Shown in pieces: positions 19,905 to 30,133 of a stretch of 64,000 nt of DNA (its first letter is position 1; each line of letters starts with the position of its first letter). The position numbers and the translations under genes are program-made. This DNA is from Macrosoma leucophasiata (Eukaryota; Arthropoda; Insecta; Lepidoptera; Hedylidae), in NCBI GenBank assembly GCA_036365455.1, contig JAWQUS010000025.1, positions 25,890,001-25,954,000 on the forward strand, written 5' to 3'. The notes under the pieces were generated by a model. It was not told the origin of the DNA. It saw only the letters and a list, made by a program, of their open reading frames with translations, and did no database searches.

Positions 19905-20167
19905 GAAGAGAAAGACAGAGGTAAATGCAAACAAACAGGCATACATGCAAACACCGGTTACATTTTGGCACATGTAATAAGTGGCGAACCTAGTCGTCTA
20001 CGGAACATTACCAAACTTCGGTGGCACTGAGAAACTTCCAGAAAATAAGAAATTCGCAATATCACCAGAGATAAAGGATTTTAATCCCTGATAGGCTCCA
20101 ACCTGAGGATCAAACCCAGGACTTCAGCGTAGCAGTAGTGGCCTGCCGCTACCTGACTAAGCAGTTT
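19905..20167 (-). mobile_element. Family J tRNA-headed SINE
   Basis: On the minus strand the tRNA-like head near 20100-20167 (box B-like TTTGATCC, followed by AGGATTAAAATCC) precedes a body with CCAGAAAATAAG and CACATGTAATAAGTGGCGAA in complement. A better conserved copy is at 37870-38175. Confidence 0.65.
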
Positions 20168-20171
20168 TAAG

Positions 20172-20337
20172 TAGACTATGTACGGCCCTGTAATTTCCGG
20201 CACAGAGGCATAACACCTTAGGCCTCAGGAGTCTGCATTTTGACCTTGGTTTTTGTGTAAGTGTCTATAGACTGCAGTCATCACTTAACATCAATGTGAA
20301 CTGCATGCTTGTTACCACTTCCATTACATAAAAAAAA
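20172..20337 (+). mobile_element. Family A SINE-like element, 5'-truncated
   Basis: Starts at ATGTACGGCCCTGTAATTTC, ends ACATAAAAAAAAG. Confidence 0.82.
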
Positions 20338-20522
20338 GACTTAATAAGCAAATCATAAACGTTTTTGAGTATTATGTAAAGCTTTTTTGATATACATCTG
20401 GCAAATAATCAATTTCAAGGTCATTTACTTTGCGACCCGGAAATCCAAACCCTTAAAAATCAAATACAAAATTTAAAACATTTCATAGCGCATCCCTTAT
20501 CTACAAACTTTAGCGTCCATAA

Positions 20523-20815
20523 GAATGAAAAAAGGCATGCTCCGATGGTTCGGGCATATAGAAAGAATGTCGAATGAGCAAATGACTAAACAGATATACA
20601 ATGCGAATGTGGATAGTTGCAGAGGCCCAGGAAGACCAAGGCTGACCTACCATAACCAAATAGGTCAAGTTCTGTCTGATGGTGGGGTCAAAAGTCTTAG
20701 GCATCGGCGTGCATGTATGAAGAGAATGATGAAGGTAGACGAAGCACGAGAGGTTTGTCTGAACCGGGATATCTGGCGCTCTACACTCTCTGCCTACCCC
20801 GTTAGGGACCATTTG
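20523..20815 (+). mobile_element. LINE C-terminal fragment
   Basis: Plus-strand open frame with MKKGMLRWFGHIERM, CRGPGRPRLTYHNQIG and IWRSTLSAYPVRD. The tryptophan codon lost in the 896-1359 copy is intact. The 3' GTAT tail is absent, and the frame runs into unrelated sequence after 20812. Confidence 0.85.
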
Positions 20816-21140
20816 AATAAGCAGTTAGAAACAGGCCATTTAAACCTTAATAGGGCAAATAAACGACAATACCAATCCCGAAATACATAATTAAGCAAAG
20901 CAGGTTGTGAATAATGTATTCATACAGCCAAAAACAAAAAGCGTTTGGCCGGTGGCTAAGTTTTAATTAGTATGCCATGTATACGTTAGGCTATTTTTAT
21001 AGTAATGGGCTTTGTAAAAACTGTGTTGGCCTTTCATTAGTATGCAGGGCTTATTTAAAGTTATGAATCTAAACTCAATGTCAGAATTTTGTTGGACATA
21101 ACGATTTGGTCCGGTTTTACAATTATAGTAAGGTTTACAT
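20816..21140. other. Unassigned sequence
   Basis: No gene or repeat recognised. Confidence 0.35.
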
Positions 21141-21390
21141 TTATAACATCACGCATAGTCCTTGTATGAGGTGGACACAGATTGTGGAGCGCCAGATATC
21201 CCGGTCCCGATACACCTCCCGTGCTTCTCCTACATTCATCATTCTCTTCAAACAAGAACGCCGATTTCTGAAAGTTTTGATCCCACCCTCTGACGGTACT
21301 CGACCGATTTGGTCAAGATAAATCAGTTTTGGTCTCCCTGGGCCTCTGCAACCATCCACATTCGCATTGTGTACATCGCTCATATAGATG
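21141..21390 (-). mobile_element. LINE C-terminal fragment, diverged
   Basis: Minus frame with DVHNANVDGCRGPGRPKLIY and CLKRMMNVGEAREVYRDRD. It is more diverged than the 25.3-kb copy. A second short 3' end of the same family (ATCTTCACGCGTAGTCC) begins at 21407. Confidence 0.8.
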
Positions 21391-21439
21391 TATGAGTAAG
21401 ATTTATATCTTCACGCGTAGTCCTTTACGACTTAGACAA

Positions 21440-22350
21440 AGAGTTCGAAATACACGTGAATAGGGATGCTGTCTAGTTTTTATTGTGATTTCAAAATGTA
21501 TAGGAAGAATAAATAGGTATAGTCTTTGACACGTCTACTCTACAATATATATAAGCTTATATTTTTAAGATATAGCGATTCAAACCTTTGCGAGTTGTGA
21601 AACGATTCCATTCAACTCATATAAAATGACTGGACGTTATAGTAACATGACCAACAATGTGAGTGGATTTAGAAACTAAAACACATATAAATACTTAATC
21701 TCTTTCCGTTAGCACTTTTGGTACACAAAATACCGTACCGCTGAAATAATCGTACTCAACACGCTCTATTCAAAAGAATAAAACCTGACCTACATCTTCA
21801 TGGACGTCCAGATCTAAAATACTAACTACCTATCCGCTTTAATAGTGACTTAACATTTTCCTACCAACGATCATTGCAAGCACGACTTTGACAAATGTTC
21901 CACCATAATTTCTAACATCTCTTGCGTTGCATCCAATTCGCCTCGAGCCGCACCCCCGCTCTCAATCCAGTGTGTGTCAAGCGATCCAGGGGATGCTTGT
22001 TCCTTAATGGAGGATCAGCTTGAACCGGTCACCTCGGAACATCGGCTCGCATTATCAAGCAAGTAAATGTGCTCAGTCAGAGGCTACTTGTCTCAACTAT
22101 TACTCTTTGACAAGTGAAGGAATTTGCATTTTGTTAAGCTGTGACAATTCAAGCATTTAATTACAACTGTTTTACAATTAAAACAATATATCAATTAAAA
22201 ACATACTTGCAAGAGTTTCAACCTTGTATTCTGACGGCAGAGTAACTAGAGTATAAATTGATATAGTTTTTTTTTTTATTATCACCTAAGTAATTACGGT
22301 AAAATTAATCTACCAAGATAGGCAAACAAAACAAAAAAGAAAACGTAACT
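21440..22350. other. Repeat-poor stretch
   Basis: No coding evidence. The absence of repeats over 900 bp is unusual for this window, which makes it a candidate for conserved non-coding DNA. Confidence 0.35.
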
Positions 22351-22351
22351 T

Positions 22352-22440
22352 CACGCCTGTAATACCCGAAGGGGTAGGCAGAGATAAATGCATTCATTCG
22401 ACCATACATGCAAACACGCACGATTCGCAACCGGCAAACA
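22352..22440 (-). mobile_element. Family J SINE, 3' part
   Basis: TTCACGCCTGTAATACCCGA, GGGGTAGGCAGAG and CATACATGCAAACACGC match 37870-37950. Confidence 0.7.
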
Positions 22441-22660
22441 TAAAAATAAATATTTACAACACTATGTAAAAAATGAAAGAGAGGATTTTTAAATTTATGT
22501 GATACGCCTATGCATTAACGATATTTTTCAGTTACCCGCTCAATTCGGATCTATGTTATTTAACTTTAACAATTTTTGCAAATACACAAATTTGTACAGC
22601 CAGGTAGCAACTTATTATAGAGACATAACAATTTAGGTCACCAAGGTGTCAACGTTATCG

Positions 22661-22826
22661 TGTACGGCCCTGTAATTTCCGGCACAGAGGCATAACACCT
22701 TAGGCCTCAGGAGTGGTAACTCATCTGAATGTTTACCTTGGTCTTTGTTTGGGTGTCTATATGCTGCATGCAGTCTTCAACGTGAACTGCATTCTTGTTT
22801 GCCACTTCTATTACATAAAAAAAAGT
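22661..22826 (+). mobile_element. Family A SINE-like element, 5'-truncated
   Basis: Starts within the GTGTACGGCCCTG block; contains an ATGCTGCATGCAGTC duplication and ends ACATAAAAAAAAG. Confidence 0.8.
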
Positions 22827-22835
22827 TCTGCCTTT

Positions 22836-22912
22836 GTGTCTTTAGTCTGCAGTCATCACTTATCATCAACGTGAACCTCAAGCTTGTTTGCAACAATCAT
22901 TACACAAAAATA
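22836..22912 (+). mobile_element. Family A SINE-like element, 3' fragment
   Basis: CTGCAGTCATCACTTATCATC to TTACACAAAAA, immediately after another family A 3' end. Confidence 0.65.
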
Positions 22913-23235
22913 TATTTTGCGTGTTCGCAGATTCTATTCCACGAACATAACTCTTTAGTACACTATTCAGACTAGGAAAAAATTTCACACCCTCATTCCC
23001 AACGCTATTTCGCGATGTCCAAACAATTTCAGAAACAATGACACAACCAGCTGTTGACTTGAAATACAGCACACGAGAACGCCGGCAGCAAAAAGTAAAC
23101 ACGAACAATTAACGTGCCAATTTGTACGCGTCCTCATTAATTAACGCAACCATTGGTACGAGAAACCACGGTATCTCGTGACACGGTTAATGGTTTGTAT
23201 TCGGTTCATTCGAGCTTATGAATCGATAAGCAAAT

Positions 23236-23910
23236 TATTTTGTATCTGAAAGTTGACAGACAAGCAAACGGGCCACTTGACGGAAAGTTACCGTTGCCAA
23301 CGCGCTGCCAGCCCTAATAGACACTTTTGACGTCTTTTTTGAAGAACCCCATATTGTAGCACCGAGGGAACACCTCAGAGGGAAGTTCGTTCCACAATTT
23401 ACACGTTCTGGGCAGAAATGAGCGTAATAATCACCGCCACACACTGCCAAGTGTCCAGGCGGTGAGGGTGGAAGTTCTCTCTTCGGCGGATAAAGCGATG
23501 TAAGAAATGAGACGGTGGCACCCATAAAGCAACACCGGAGGGGAGTAGCCATATGCAGGCTTTCCCCTCTGTCAAAGTACAAGCCCAAATGGGCCTCTAC
23601 CTGCCGCCTAGATGTTTAAATGTGTGCGTGAAATTGTTTCTGTATTTTGTTAAAGTCAAGGTGTGAGTTTCGTAGTAATAGACGATGTTTGTAGTGCGCG
23701 TGTGTATCGCACGCATTTCTTCTCGCAAAAAATGACAGACTGTTTTGCATCGGTAATAAACGCTATGGCTACTTCCCTCCAGTCCGCCGCAGCCGGTGGC
23801 CCGTGTTACTCTACGTTTATGGTATATCTATGGTGGCACCATATCGAAATGTTCGACAGAGCACTCGCCATTGTAGAGACGATAAAAGACGCTCAGATAT
23901 TGGTTGTACC
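23236..23910 (-). mobile_element. Family K dispersed element, interrupted
   Basis: Shares TTGACAGACAAGCAAACGGG, GGGAAGTTCGTTCCACAATT and TTCTCTCTTCGGCGG with 58995-59480. The match resumes near 23850-23905 (GACAGAGCACTCGCCATTGT) after about 230 bp of unrelated DNA. Probably a 3' part of a non-LTR element. Confidence 0.6.
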
Positions 23911-24636
23911 CAATATCTTAATTACCTGAATATCTGATAATGTAAGAAAGGATAACTTTGCACACTTGAAATTGAACCGAAGCTGAACAATAAATCCACC
24001 GATCTTATCGTTCTAATGCAGAACCATACAGAGCTGAAGTTATTTCGTTAAACGCTGCTATAACTACCTCGATACATTTAGTCACATAATTGAGTTTGGC
24101 CGGGTCTTTTCGATTCCAATTTAATATTTACCGTTTTCATTTCGCCTGGTCGTCGAGTCCGGTGTTATTACCATTTTGAACCTTACGGTTCTCGAGTTAA
24201 GGTCCCTCAAATCGCATGCCCTAAGGGTCGCCTGTAAATTGTACACAGACGAAAATTTTCCCGTCATCACAGAACGCATGATCGTGAGTGGAGCTTATAC
24301 TTTTATTAACTGAAATTAGGGTAGGATGAAATTTGATGCAAAATTTTTTGATTCTAATTTCGCTACGTTATCACATTCAGTGATTTGGTTGAGTGTTATT
24401 ACGTTGTTTGGTTATGTTTTCATATCCTGTTTTCATTACGCGAGGCGTGCTTTCGATGTTTTTCGTGAAATGACCAAATATTAAACATACAAAATTAATT
24501 AAACGCAATGTAGCATATTGAAAAACAAGTGCGAGTATTGTTTTAATGAGTTAGTAGGTAAGTATTTGACTTGGAAGCAACCACAGAGTACACAATAGTA
24601 TAGGCACAGAAGGGTTTTGGCGTAAGATTAGTTTTT
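23911..24636. other. Repeat-poor stretch
   Basis: No gene or repeat recognised. Confidence 0.35.
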
Positions 24637-25003
24637 ACTGGTGGTAGAGCTCCAGTGACGGAACTAGGGGGCGTAGACACCACCGCATTACCTAATATAA
24701 ATAAAATAAATAAAATAGCCTTTATTTACCCTAAATAACAATAAAAATTACAAAAAAATTACATTAAAAGATATATATATATATATATTTTGTATTATTC
24801 GGGCACCCATGATTGGTAAAAGGCCTCCTCCATGCATAGCCATGTGCTACGATCCGATTACCTAATATACTTGCCGTTAAATGGTAGTGTTCAACGCTAT
24901 CGTATTCCGGTCAGTCCAGGTGTCTATAGACTGCTGTCATCACTTAACATCAATGTGAACTGCATGCTTGTTTGCCACTTACGAGTTCATTACATAAAAA
25001 ATT
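24637..25003 (+). mobile_element. Family A SINE-like element split by a LINE tail
   Basis: The 5' part ends at ATTACCTAATATA (24699) and the element resumes at the same 13 bp (24857). It lacks the central CTGTAATTTCCGGCAC block. Confidence 0.85.
24700..24856 (-). mobile_element. 5'-truncated LINE tail with 13-bp target-site duplication
   Basis: ATTACCTAATATA is duplicated at 24687-24699 and 24857-24869. On the minus strand it reads CATGGCTATGCATGGAGGAG, which resembles the C-terminus and stop of a LINE ORF, then an A/T-rich tail. A (TA)n run sits at 24771-24788. Confidence 0.85.
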
Positions 25004-25333
25004 AAACTTTTGTGTAATAAGGGTACGGAAATTTAATGGCAGCAAGATCAAGTGTAACATGAAGTAACGGCGTCACGCGCGATTCCCCCGCGAGGGCTGC
25101 GACCAAGCGAACGTGTTTCACTCGGCCGCACACTAGCGATCATTTTACGCACACCAAGTAAACTTATTTTACTACACGTACTTTACGGTTCTTTAATTTC
25201 AATGCATTATGAACCACTGTTTTTGCCTATAGATGTATACATAATTTATCATTATTTTAATTTATCCTATGATTTGTTGATGATTTATGTATTAAATGAA
25301 CAAATCTTCGTGGTTTTTGGTTTGTTTTCATGT
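25004..25333. other. Unassigned sequence with a GC-rich motif
   Basis: 25055-25125 (GTCACGCGCGATTCCCCCGC ... AAGCGAACGTGTTTCAC) resembles 63210-63285, so it belongs to a low-copy dispersed repeat. Confidence 0.4.
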
Positions 25334-25344
25334 ATTAATTTGTA

Positions 25345-25660
25345 TGTATGTATGTATCTTCACGCCAGGTCCCTAACGGGGTAGGCAGAGAGTGTAGAGC
25401 GCCAGATATCCCGGTTCTGACAAACCTCTCGTGCCTCGTCTACTTTCATCATTCTCTTCATACATGCACGCCGATTCCTAAGACTTTTGATCCCACCATC
25501 AGACAGAACTCGACCTATTTGGTCATGGTAGGTCAGTATTGGTCTTCCTGGGCCTCTGCAACCATCCACATTCGCATTGTATAATAATATCTGTTTAGTC
25601 ATTCGCTCATTCGACATTCTTTCTATAACATGGCCGAACCATCGCAGCATGCCTTTTTTC
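25345..25660 (-). mobile_element. 5'-truncated LINE with 11-bp target-site duplication
   Basis: ATTAATTTGTA is duplicated at 25334-25344 and 25661-25671. The minus strand holds the C-terminal frame through IWRSTLSAYPVRDLA and a stop, then a (CATA)n tail only 14 bp later. Two small in-frame codon gains (HVIER, QILLYNAN) set it apart from the sibling copies. Confidence 0.92.
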
Positions 25661-25795
25661 ATTAATTTGTAATTTCATTATTAATTTGTATTTAGTGATT
25701 AATAAAATAAAAAAAAATAAAACGATTATCACGGGATGCGGCTGGTCACAGGTATTGTATTTACTACCGCCCTTTTGGAATGATTTGTCTACCAC

Positions 25796-25872
25796 TCTTT
25801 AGTTGACTGACTGCAGTAGCGGAAGAATTCTCCACCAGATGGTAACAGTGGATTATATGTAAAAGAAGAAGG
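25796..25872 (+). repeat. Family O fragment
   Basis: GTTGACTGACTGCAGTAGCG and AGAATTCTCCACCAGA match the hairpin region of the other copies. Confidence 0.5.
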
Positions 25873-25902
25873 CAGAGGGTATTACAATTTAAAATATTTT
25901 TT

Positions 25903-26182
25903 TTTTATTTAATGGTAGTGGCAAACATGCATACAGTTCACATTGATGTTAAGTGATAACTGCAGCCTATAGACACCCACACAATGACCAGAGGTCAAAA
26001 TGCAGATCCGTTGCTGCTCCTGAGGCCTAACACCTTAGGCCTCTGTGCCAGAAATTACGGCCATACATTACCACCTGACCGGAACACGATAGTGCTGAAA
26101 ATTACCATTTAGCGGCAAGTATATTAGGTAATGCGGTGGTGTCTACGCCCGCGAGCTCTGTCACGGGAGCTCTACCACCAGT
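25903..26182 (-). mobile_element. Family A SINE-like element, full length
   Basis: Poly(T) at 25903 is the tail. It ends CTCTACCACCAGT at 26182. Confidence 0.88.
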
Positions 26183-26213
26183 AAAAAATTACAAGCAGAC
26201 AATGTAAACCCAT

Positions 26214-26540
26214 TGGCCCATGTAACAGGTAGCGAGCCTGTTGACATCTCCGCACACGTAACTGGCGTACTGGAATACTTCCAGAAAGTGGAAAATTCCC
26301 AGTCCATCTTTATTTCTGGCAGCCCCAAACAGGGAATCAAACCTTCCTACCATGTAACAGGTAGCGAGTCTGTTGACATCACTGCACACATTACTGATGT
26401 ACTGGAATACTTCCAGAAAGCGGAAAATTCCCAGTCCGTATATATTTCTGGCAGCCCCAAACAGTGAATCAAACCTTCCTAGGTTTGATTCCCTATTTGG
26501 GTCTATTTCAACCCCGGGGTCTTCCCCGGCGTTGCAATAG
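26214..26540 (-). mobile_element. Family J SINE with a 132-bp tandem duplication
   Basis: CATGTAACAGGTAGCGAG to AATCAAACCTTCCTA occurs at 26219-26350 and again at 26351-26481. The open frames through it (26189-26668 minus, 26213-26467 plus) stem from this in-frame-length duplication (132 = 3 x 44). Confidence 0.8.
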
Positions 26541-26576
26541 CGGACTGCTACGACAAGACTACTGAAGCAATTACGA

Positions 26577-26732
26577 TTTTTTATATAATGGAAGTGGCAA
26601 ACAAGCATGCTGTTCACATTAAGTGATGACTGCAGCCTGTAGATACTTACACAAAGATCAGCGGTCAAAATGCAGATGCGTTACCACTCCTGAGAACTAC
26701 CACCACTACCACACTGGAGCTCTACCATCAGT
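26577..26732 (-). mobile_element. Family A SINE-like element, internally deleted
   Basis: Both ends are present but the section between CACTCCTGAG and ACTGGAGCTCTACC is missing. Confidence 0.8.
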
Positions 26733-27063
26733 AAAATTTAATGATGTTTATGTTAAAAGGTTGTAGAAATTCAATAGGTGTAATAAGATCTCTTTACCCT
26801 TTTATTCCCATATTTCCATTTCAAACTAAGTTAATATTATGTAGCCGGCTTTCATGTGAGAAGAATAAAAAAAATGCTTTCGTAATATAGTGTCTATTTC
26901 TAGACTTTGAATCTCAATTTATACGTTGAAGCAAAGGAATACGTGTTTTTCTCCCCTTTGTCTGAATTGTGAATAAATTATCTGTTGAAATGTGTTCTAT
27001 TATATTTACCGTTCTGTTTCTGGAGATTCAAAGTGTTAAATAACATTTGTTTTTTAGCTTCTA

Positions 27064-27275
27064 TAAAAAATAAAATACGCTTACACCAGCCCCACAGTAG
27101 ATATAAACCTGTGTCATGGGTGCCGTTGTAGACATACAACACATACACAAACACCCATACCCGAAACAAATATCTGTAGGCCATACAAACATTTGTCCCG
27201 GTGCGGGGATCGAACCCGCGACCCTTCGAATCAAACGGTCATCTCACACCGCTGGACTAACCGGGTCGTCAAATT
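27064..27275 (-). mobile_element. Family C tRNA-headed SINE, full length
   Basis: The minus strand starts GACGACCCGGTTAGTCCAGC (A-box region), has GTCGCGGGTTCGATCCCCGC (B box), a body ACAAATGTTTGTATGGCCTA, and ends GTGTAAGCGTATTTTATTTT. Confidence 0.85.
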
Positions 27276-27282
27276 CTATGGT

Positions 27283-27365
27283 TCTGTACCTCGAAAGGAA
27301 AAAACGGAATCTCATATTTTACTGTGTATTGTCCATCCGTCTGTCTGTCAAGACCCTTTTTCTCT
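27283..27365 (+). repeat. Family I fragment
   Basis: GTTCTGTACCTCGAAAGGAA and GTCCATCCGTCTGTCTGTC resemble the 61980 copy start. Confidence 0.45.
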
Positions 27366-27399
27366 GGAACGCGAAGAAGTATTAATCTTATATCAATAC

Positions 27400-27567
27400 C
27401 TGGCCTTGTTATTTCCGGGACAGAGGCATAACACCTTAGGTCTCAGGAGTGGTAACGCATATGCATTTTGACCTTGGTCTTTGTGTGGGTGTCTATAGGC
27501 TGCAGTCATCACTTAACATCAATGTAAACTGCATGCTTGCTTGCCACTTACATTACATAAAAAAATA
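27400..27567 (+). mobile_element. Family A SINE-like element, 5'-truncated
   Basis: Starts in the TTATTTCCGGGACAGAGGC block; ends ACATAAAAAAATAC. Confidence 0.82.
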
Positions 27568-27618
27568 CTGAGACATATTGTTCCTTAGAACTGTGAAAAA
27601 AAATCTAAACCAACGCAT

Positions 27619-28567
27619 TTTTTTTACGTAATAAATGTGGCAAACAAGCATGCAGTTCATATGAATGTTAAGTTATTACTGCAGCCTGTCTATACGCTAC
27701 AGTAATAACTTAACATTAATGTGAAACAATGAACAGAGGTCAAAATGCAGATGCGTTGCCACTCCTGAGGCCTAAGGTGTTATGCCTCTGTGCCGGTAAT
27801 CACAGGGCCGTACATTACCTCCTGACCGGAATACTATAGTGCTGATCACTTCCATTTAGCGGCAAGTATATTAGATAATGGTACTACACAAGTTGTTCAC
27901 GATTATGTATACCTGGGACAAACGGTCCAGTTAGGTGGGTCCAACTTCGAGAAAGAGGTCAATCGCCGAATCCAACTCGGATGGGCAGTGTTCGGGAAGC
28001 TGCGTTATATCTTCTCGTCCAATTTACCGCAATGTCTGAAGAAGAAGGTCTTTGACCAGTGTGTGTTGCCAGTGATGACATACGGAACCGAAACGTGGTC
28101 GCTCACTATGGGCCTCATGAAAAGGCTCAAGGTCACTCAGAAAGCAATCGAGAGGGCTATGCTCGGAGTTTCTCTGCGAGATCGAATCAGAAGTGAGGAG
28201 ATCCGCATGAGAACCAAAGTAACCGACATAGCCCACCGAATAGCGAAACTGAAGTGGCAGTGGGTAGGGCACATAGCTCGCAGAACTGAGGGCCGTTGGG
28301 GCAGAAGAATTCTAGAGTGGCGACCACGTACCGGAAAACGAAGCGTAGGCAGGCCCCCCACGAGGTGGACCGACGACCTGGTGAAGGTCGCGGGCAATCG
28401 CTGGATGAGGGCGGCCCGGGACCGTTCGTTGTGGCATTCTTTGGGGGAGGCCTTTGTTCAGCAGTGGACGTCTTTTGGCTGAAATGATGATGATGATGAT
28501 GATGATATTAGATAATGCGGTGGTGCCTATGCCCTCGAGCTCCGACACTGGAGCTCTACCACCGGTA
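27619..28567 (-). mobile_element. Family A SINE-like element split by an RTE insertion
   Basis: The 3' part is 27619-27880 and the 5' part 28505-28567. An inverted repeat with perfect 18-bp arms, 27664-27681 and 27700-27717, replaces part of the usual sequence. Confidence 0.85.
27881..28504 (+). mobile_element. 5'-truncated RTE-like LINE with 13-bp target-site duplication
   Basis: One plus-strand frame is open from the left junction to TGA at 28480-28482. It includes VHDYVYLGQTVQ, MTYGTETWSLT, KLKWQWVGHIARRTEGRW and VGRPPTRWTDDLVKVAGNRW, then WHSLGEAFVQQWTSFG. A (GAT)n tail follows at once, as in RTE elements. ATATTAGATAATG is duplicated at 27868-27880 and 28505-28517. The frame has no internal stop, so the insertion is fairly recent, but the polymerase domain is missing. 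Confidence 0.93.
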
Positions 28568-28656
28568 AATGATAAGTGCAATGATAAGATATAGCCGTTT
28601 ACGCCGCAAATTTCCGCAAATTTTCAGTTGTGTTATCCATCCCATACAGTTTAATA

Positions 28657-28721
28657 ATGGCAACCCATTATACGTCCTACTGCTGGGCGCGAGTCTCTCC
28701 CCTTTTTGGGGGGAGGCCTTT
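28657..28721 (-). mobile_element. 3' fragment of family G SINE / RTE-type tail
   Basis: GGCAACCCATTATACGTCC, CTGCTGGGCGCGAGTCTC; the complement of the 60.5-kb 3' end. Confidence 0.65.
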
Positions 28722-28811
28722 CGAGTCTATCTATGATTCCTGGGTCGTTGACGATTCGAATGGCACGTTTTTGAGATTGGTCAAAACTAGTCTGAAACCC
28801 CTAACACTACC

Positions 28812-29945
28812 AATGATATCTCTAACGCCTTAAGAAATTAATTCCACGGTCAAAATCCCACCAGGCTAAGGTGCAGTGATTCCGAGTGTGTATATAATTG
28901 GTAAGTTCGCGCGGCTCAATTGAGTTGTTTAATGAGCATGTGCCGAGGACGGCGGTCATTAAAACTAATGAGTAGTGATGGCGTGTGTTGCGTATCGATC
29001 TATATCGATGTGTAAAGTGCGTGACTTTATTTTATCTTTGTAATTTGATGCCAATTCTCTAAGGCTTTCTGTTTCTGCACTGGCAGGAATTCTGGGCCAC
29101 ATTGTGACCCTATGGTATTGTTAGTAATTTTTTATTATACTGCAATCGTCCTATGTTATGCATTTATTATGGGTGATATTTTGCACAGAGCTTTTAAAAA
29201 TATTTTTATCTAAAGAATTATAAACAGCAGTGTGACTATCTAATTTGTTGGTAATATTATGCAATAATTGATATAAAAGTCAACAAATCACCCAAACGCC
29301 TCGACGGAACGTGTTAAAAAAGCACCCTATAATTAAAATTATGAATTATTAGTGGTAGAGCACCTGTGATGGAGATCGCGGTCATAGGCACCGCCGCATT
29401 ACCTAATATACTTGCAGCTAAATGGTAGTGTTCAGTACTATCGTGTTCCGGTCAAGTGGTAATGTACGGCCCTGTAATTCTCTAAAAATGCCTCAGGAGT
29501 GGTAACGCATCTGCATTTTGACCTTGGTCTTTGTGTAAGTGTCTTAAGGTTGCAGTTATCACTTAACATCAATGTAAACTGCATGCTTGTTTGCCACTAC
29601 CATTACATAAATGAAAAAAGATCGCGGTTTCAATTTAAGCAAAAGACATACGCTTCAGATTTTCTGTGACTGAAAATCATAATTTCAGGGTGGTTTAAAA
29701 TGCAACCCTGAGAGTAGGTACCGGTGATCTCTCTAACGCAGAAATAAATTTATTTAATTACCATGAAATGCTTCCAGTCTAAGGTGATTCCGAGTTTGAA
29801 TATAATTGGCAAGTTCACGCGACTCAATTGAGTTGTTTAATGAGCATGTGACGAAGACTGCGGTCATTAAAGGTAAAGAGAAGTGATGGCGTGTATTGCA
29901 TATCGACGGATATGGATATGTGTAGCGCGTCAGTTCATTTTATTT
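28812..29945. repeat. Duplicated ~220-bp unique block
   Basis: 28812-29035 and 29727-29945 are about 80% alike (GATTCCGAGT, TATAATTGG, CTCAATTGAGTTGTTTAATG, GCGGTCATTAAA, GTGATGGCGTGT). Both copies hold a TATA-like motif (TATATAA in the first, ATATAA in the second) about 30 bp before CTCAATTGAG. A family A SINE lies between them. Confidence 0.7.
29350..29612 (+). mobile_element. Family A SINE-like element, diverged
   Basis: Recognisable end to end, but lacks the TTCCGGCACAGAGGC block and has many substitutions. Confidence 0.8.
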
Positions 29946-29994
29946 ACTTACTGGTGATAAATGTTTTTAATGTCGTATATACTATCCCCCTTAT

Positions 29995-30131
29995 TCATGA
30001 ACGTATTTTAGCTAAAGTGTTACTAATCTCTCCTTTGTCTTTTTCTATCCTGCACATTTGACAATGCAACTGACAAAGACAAAGCATTCTATAGCTAAAA
30101 CGTATCTAATGTACATTTATGAATAGGGGGG
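29995..30131. mobile_element. 137-bp MITE with TA duplication
   Basis: Ends TCCCCCTTATTCATGAACGT and its imperfect complement (TTTATGAATAGGGGGG). Inner arms TTTTAGCTAAAG and TATAGCTAAAAC also pair. TA at 29993-29994 and 30132-30133 fits Tc1/mariner-type mobilisation. Confidence 0.7.
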
Positions 30132-30133
30132 TA

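Noticed and set aside
23663..23929. 88-codon plus-strand frame
   Set aside because: Its end lies in a family K repeat and no domain is recognisable; the Ala/Ser-rich middle alone is not enough.
26189..26668. 159-codon minus-strand open frame
   Set aside because: Generated by a 132-bp tandem duplication inside a family J SINE plus flanking family A sequence.
28481..28506. Independent GAT microsatellite
   Set aside because: It is the tail of the RTE insertion, bounded by the target-site duplication.
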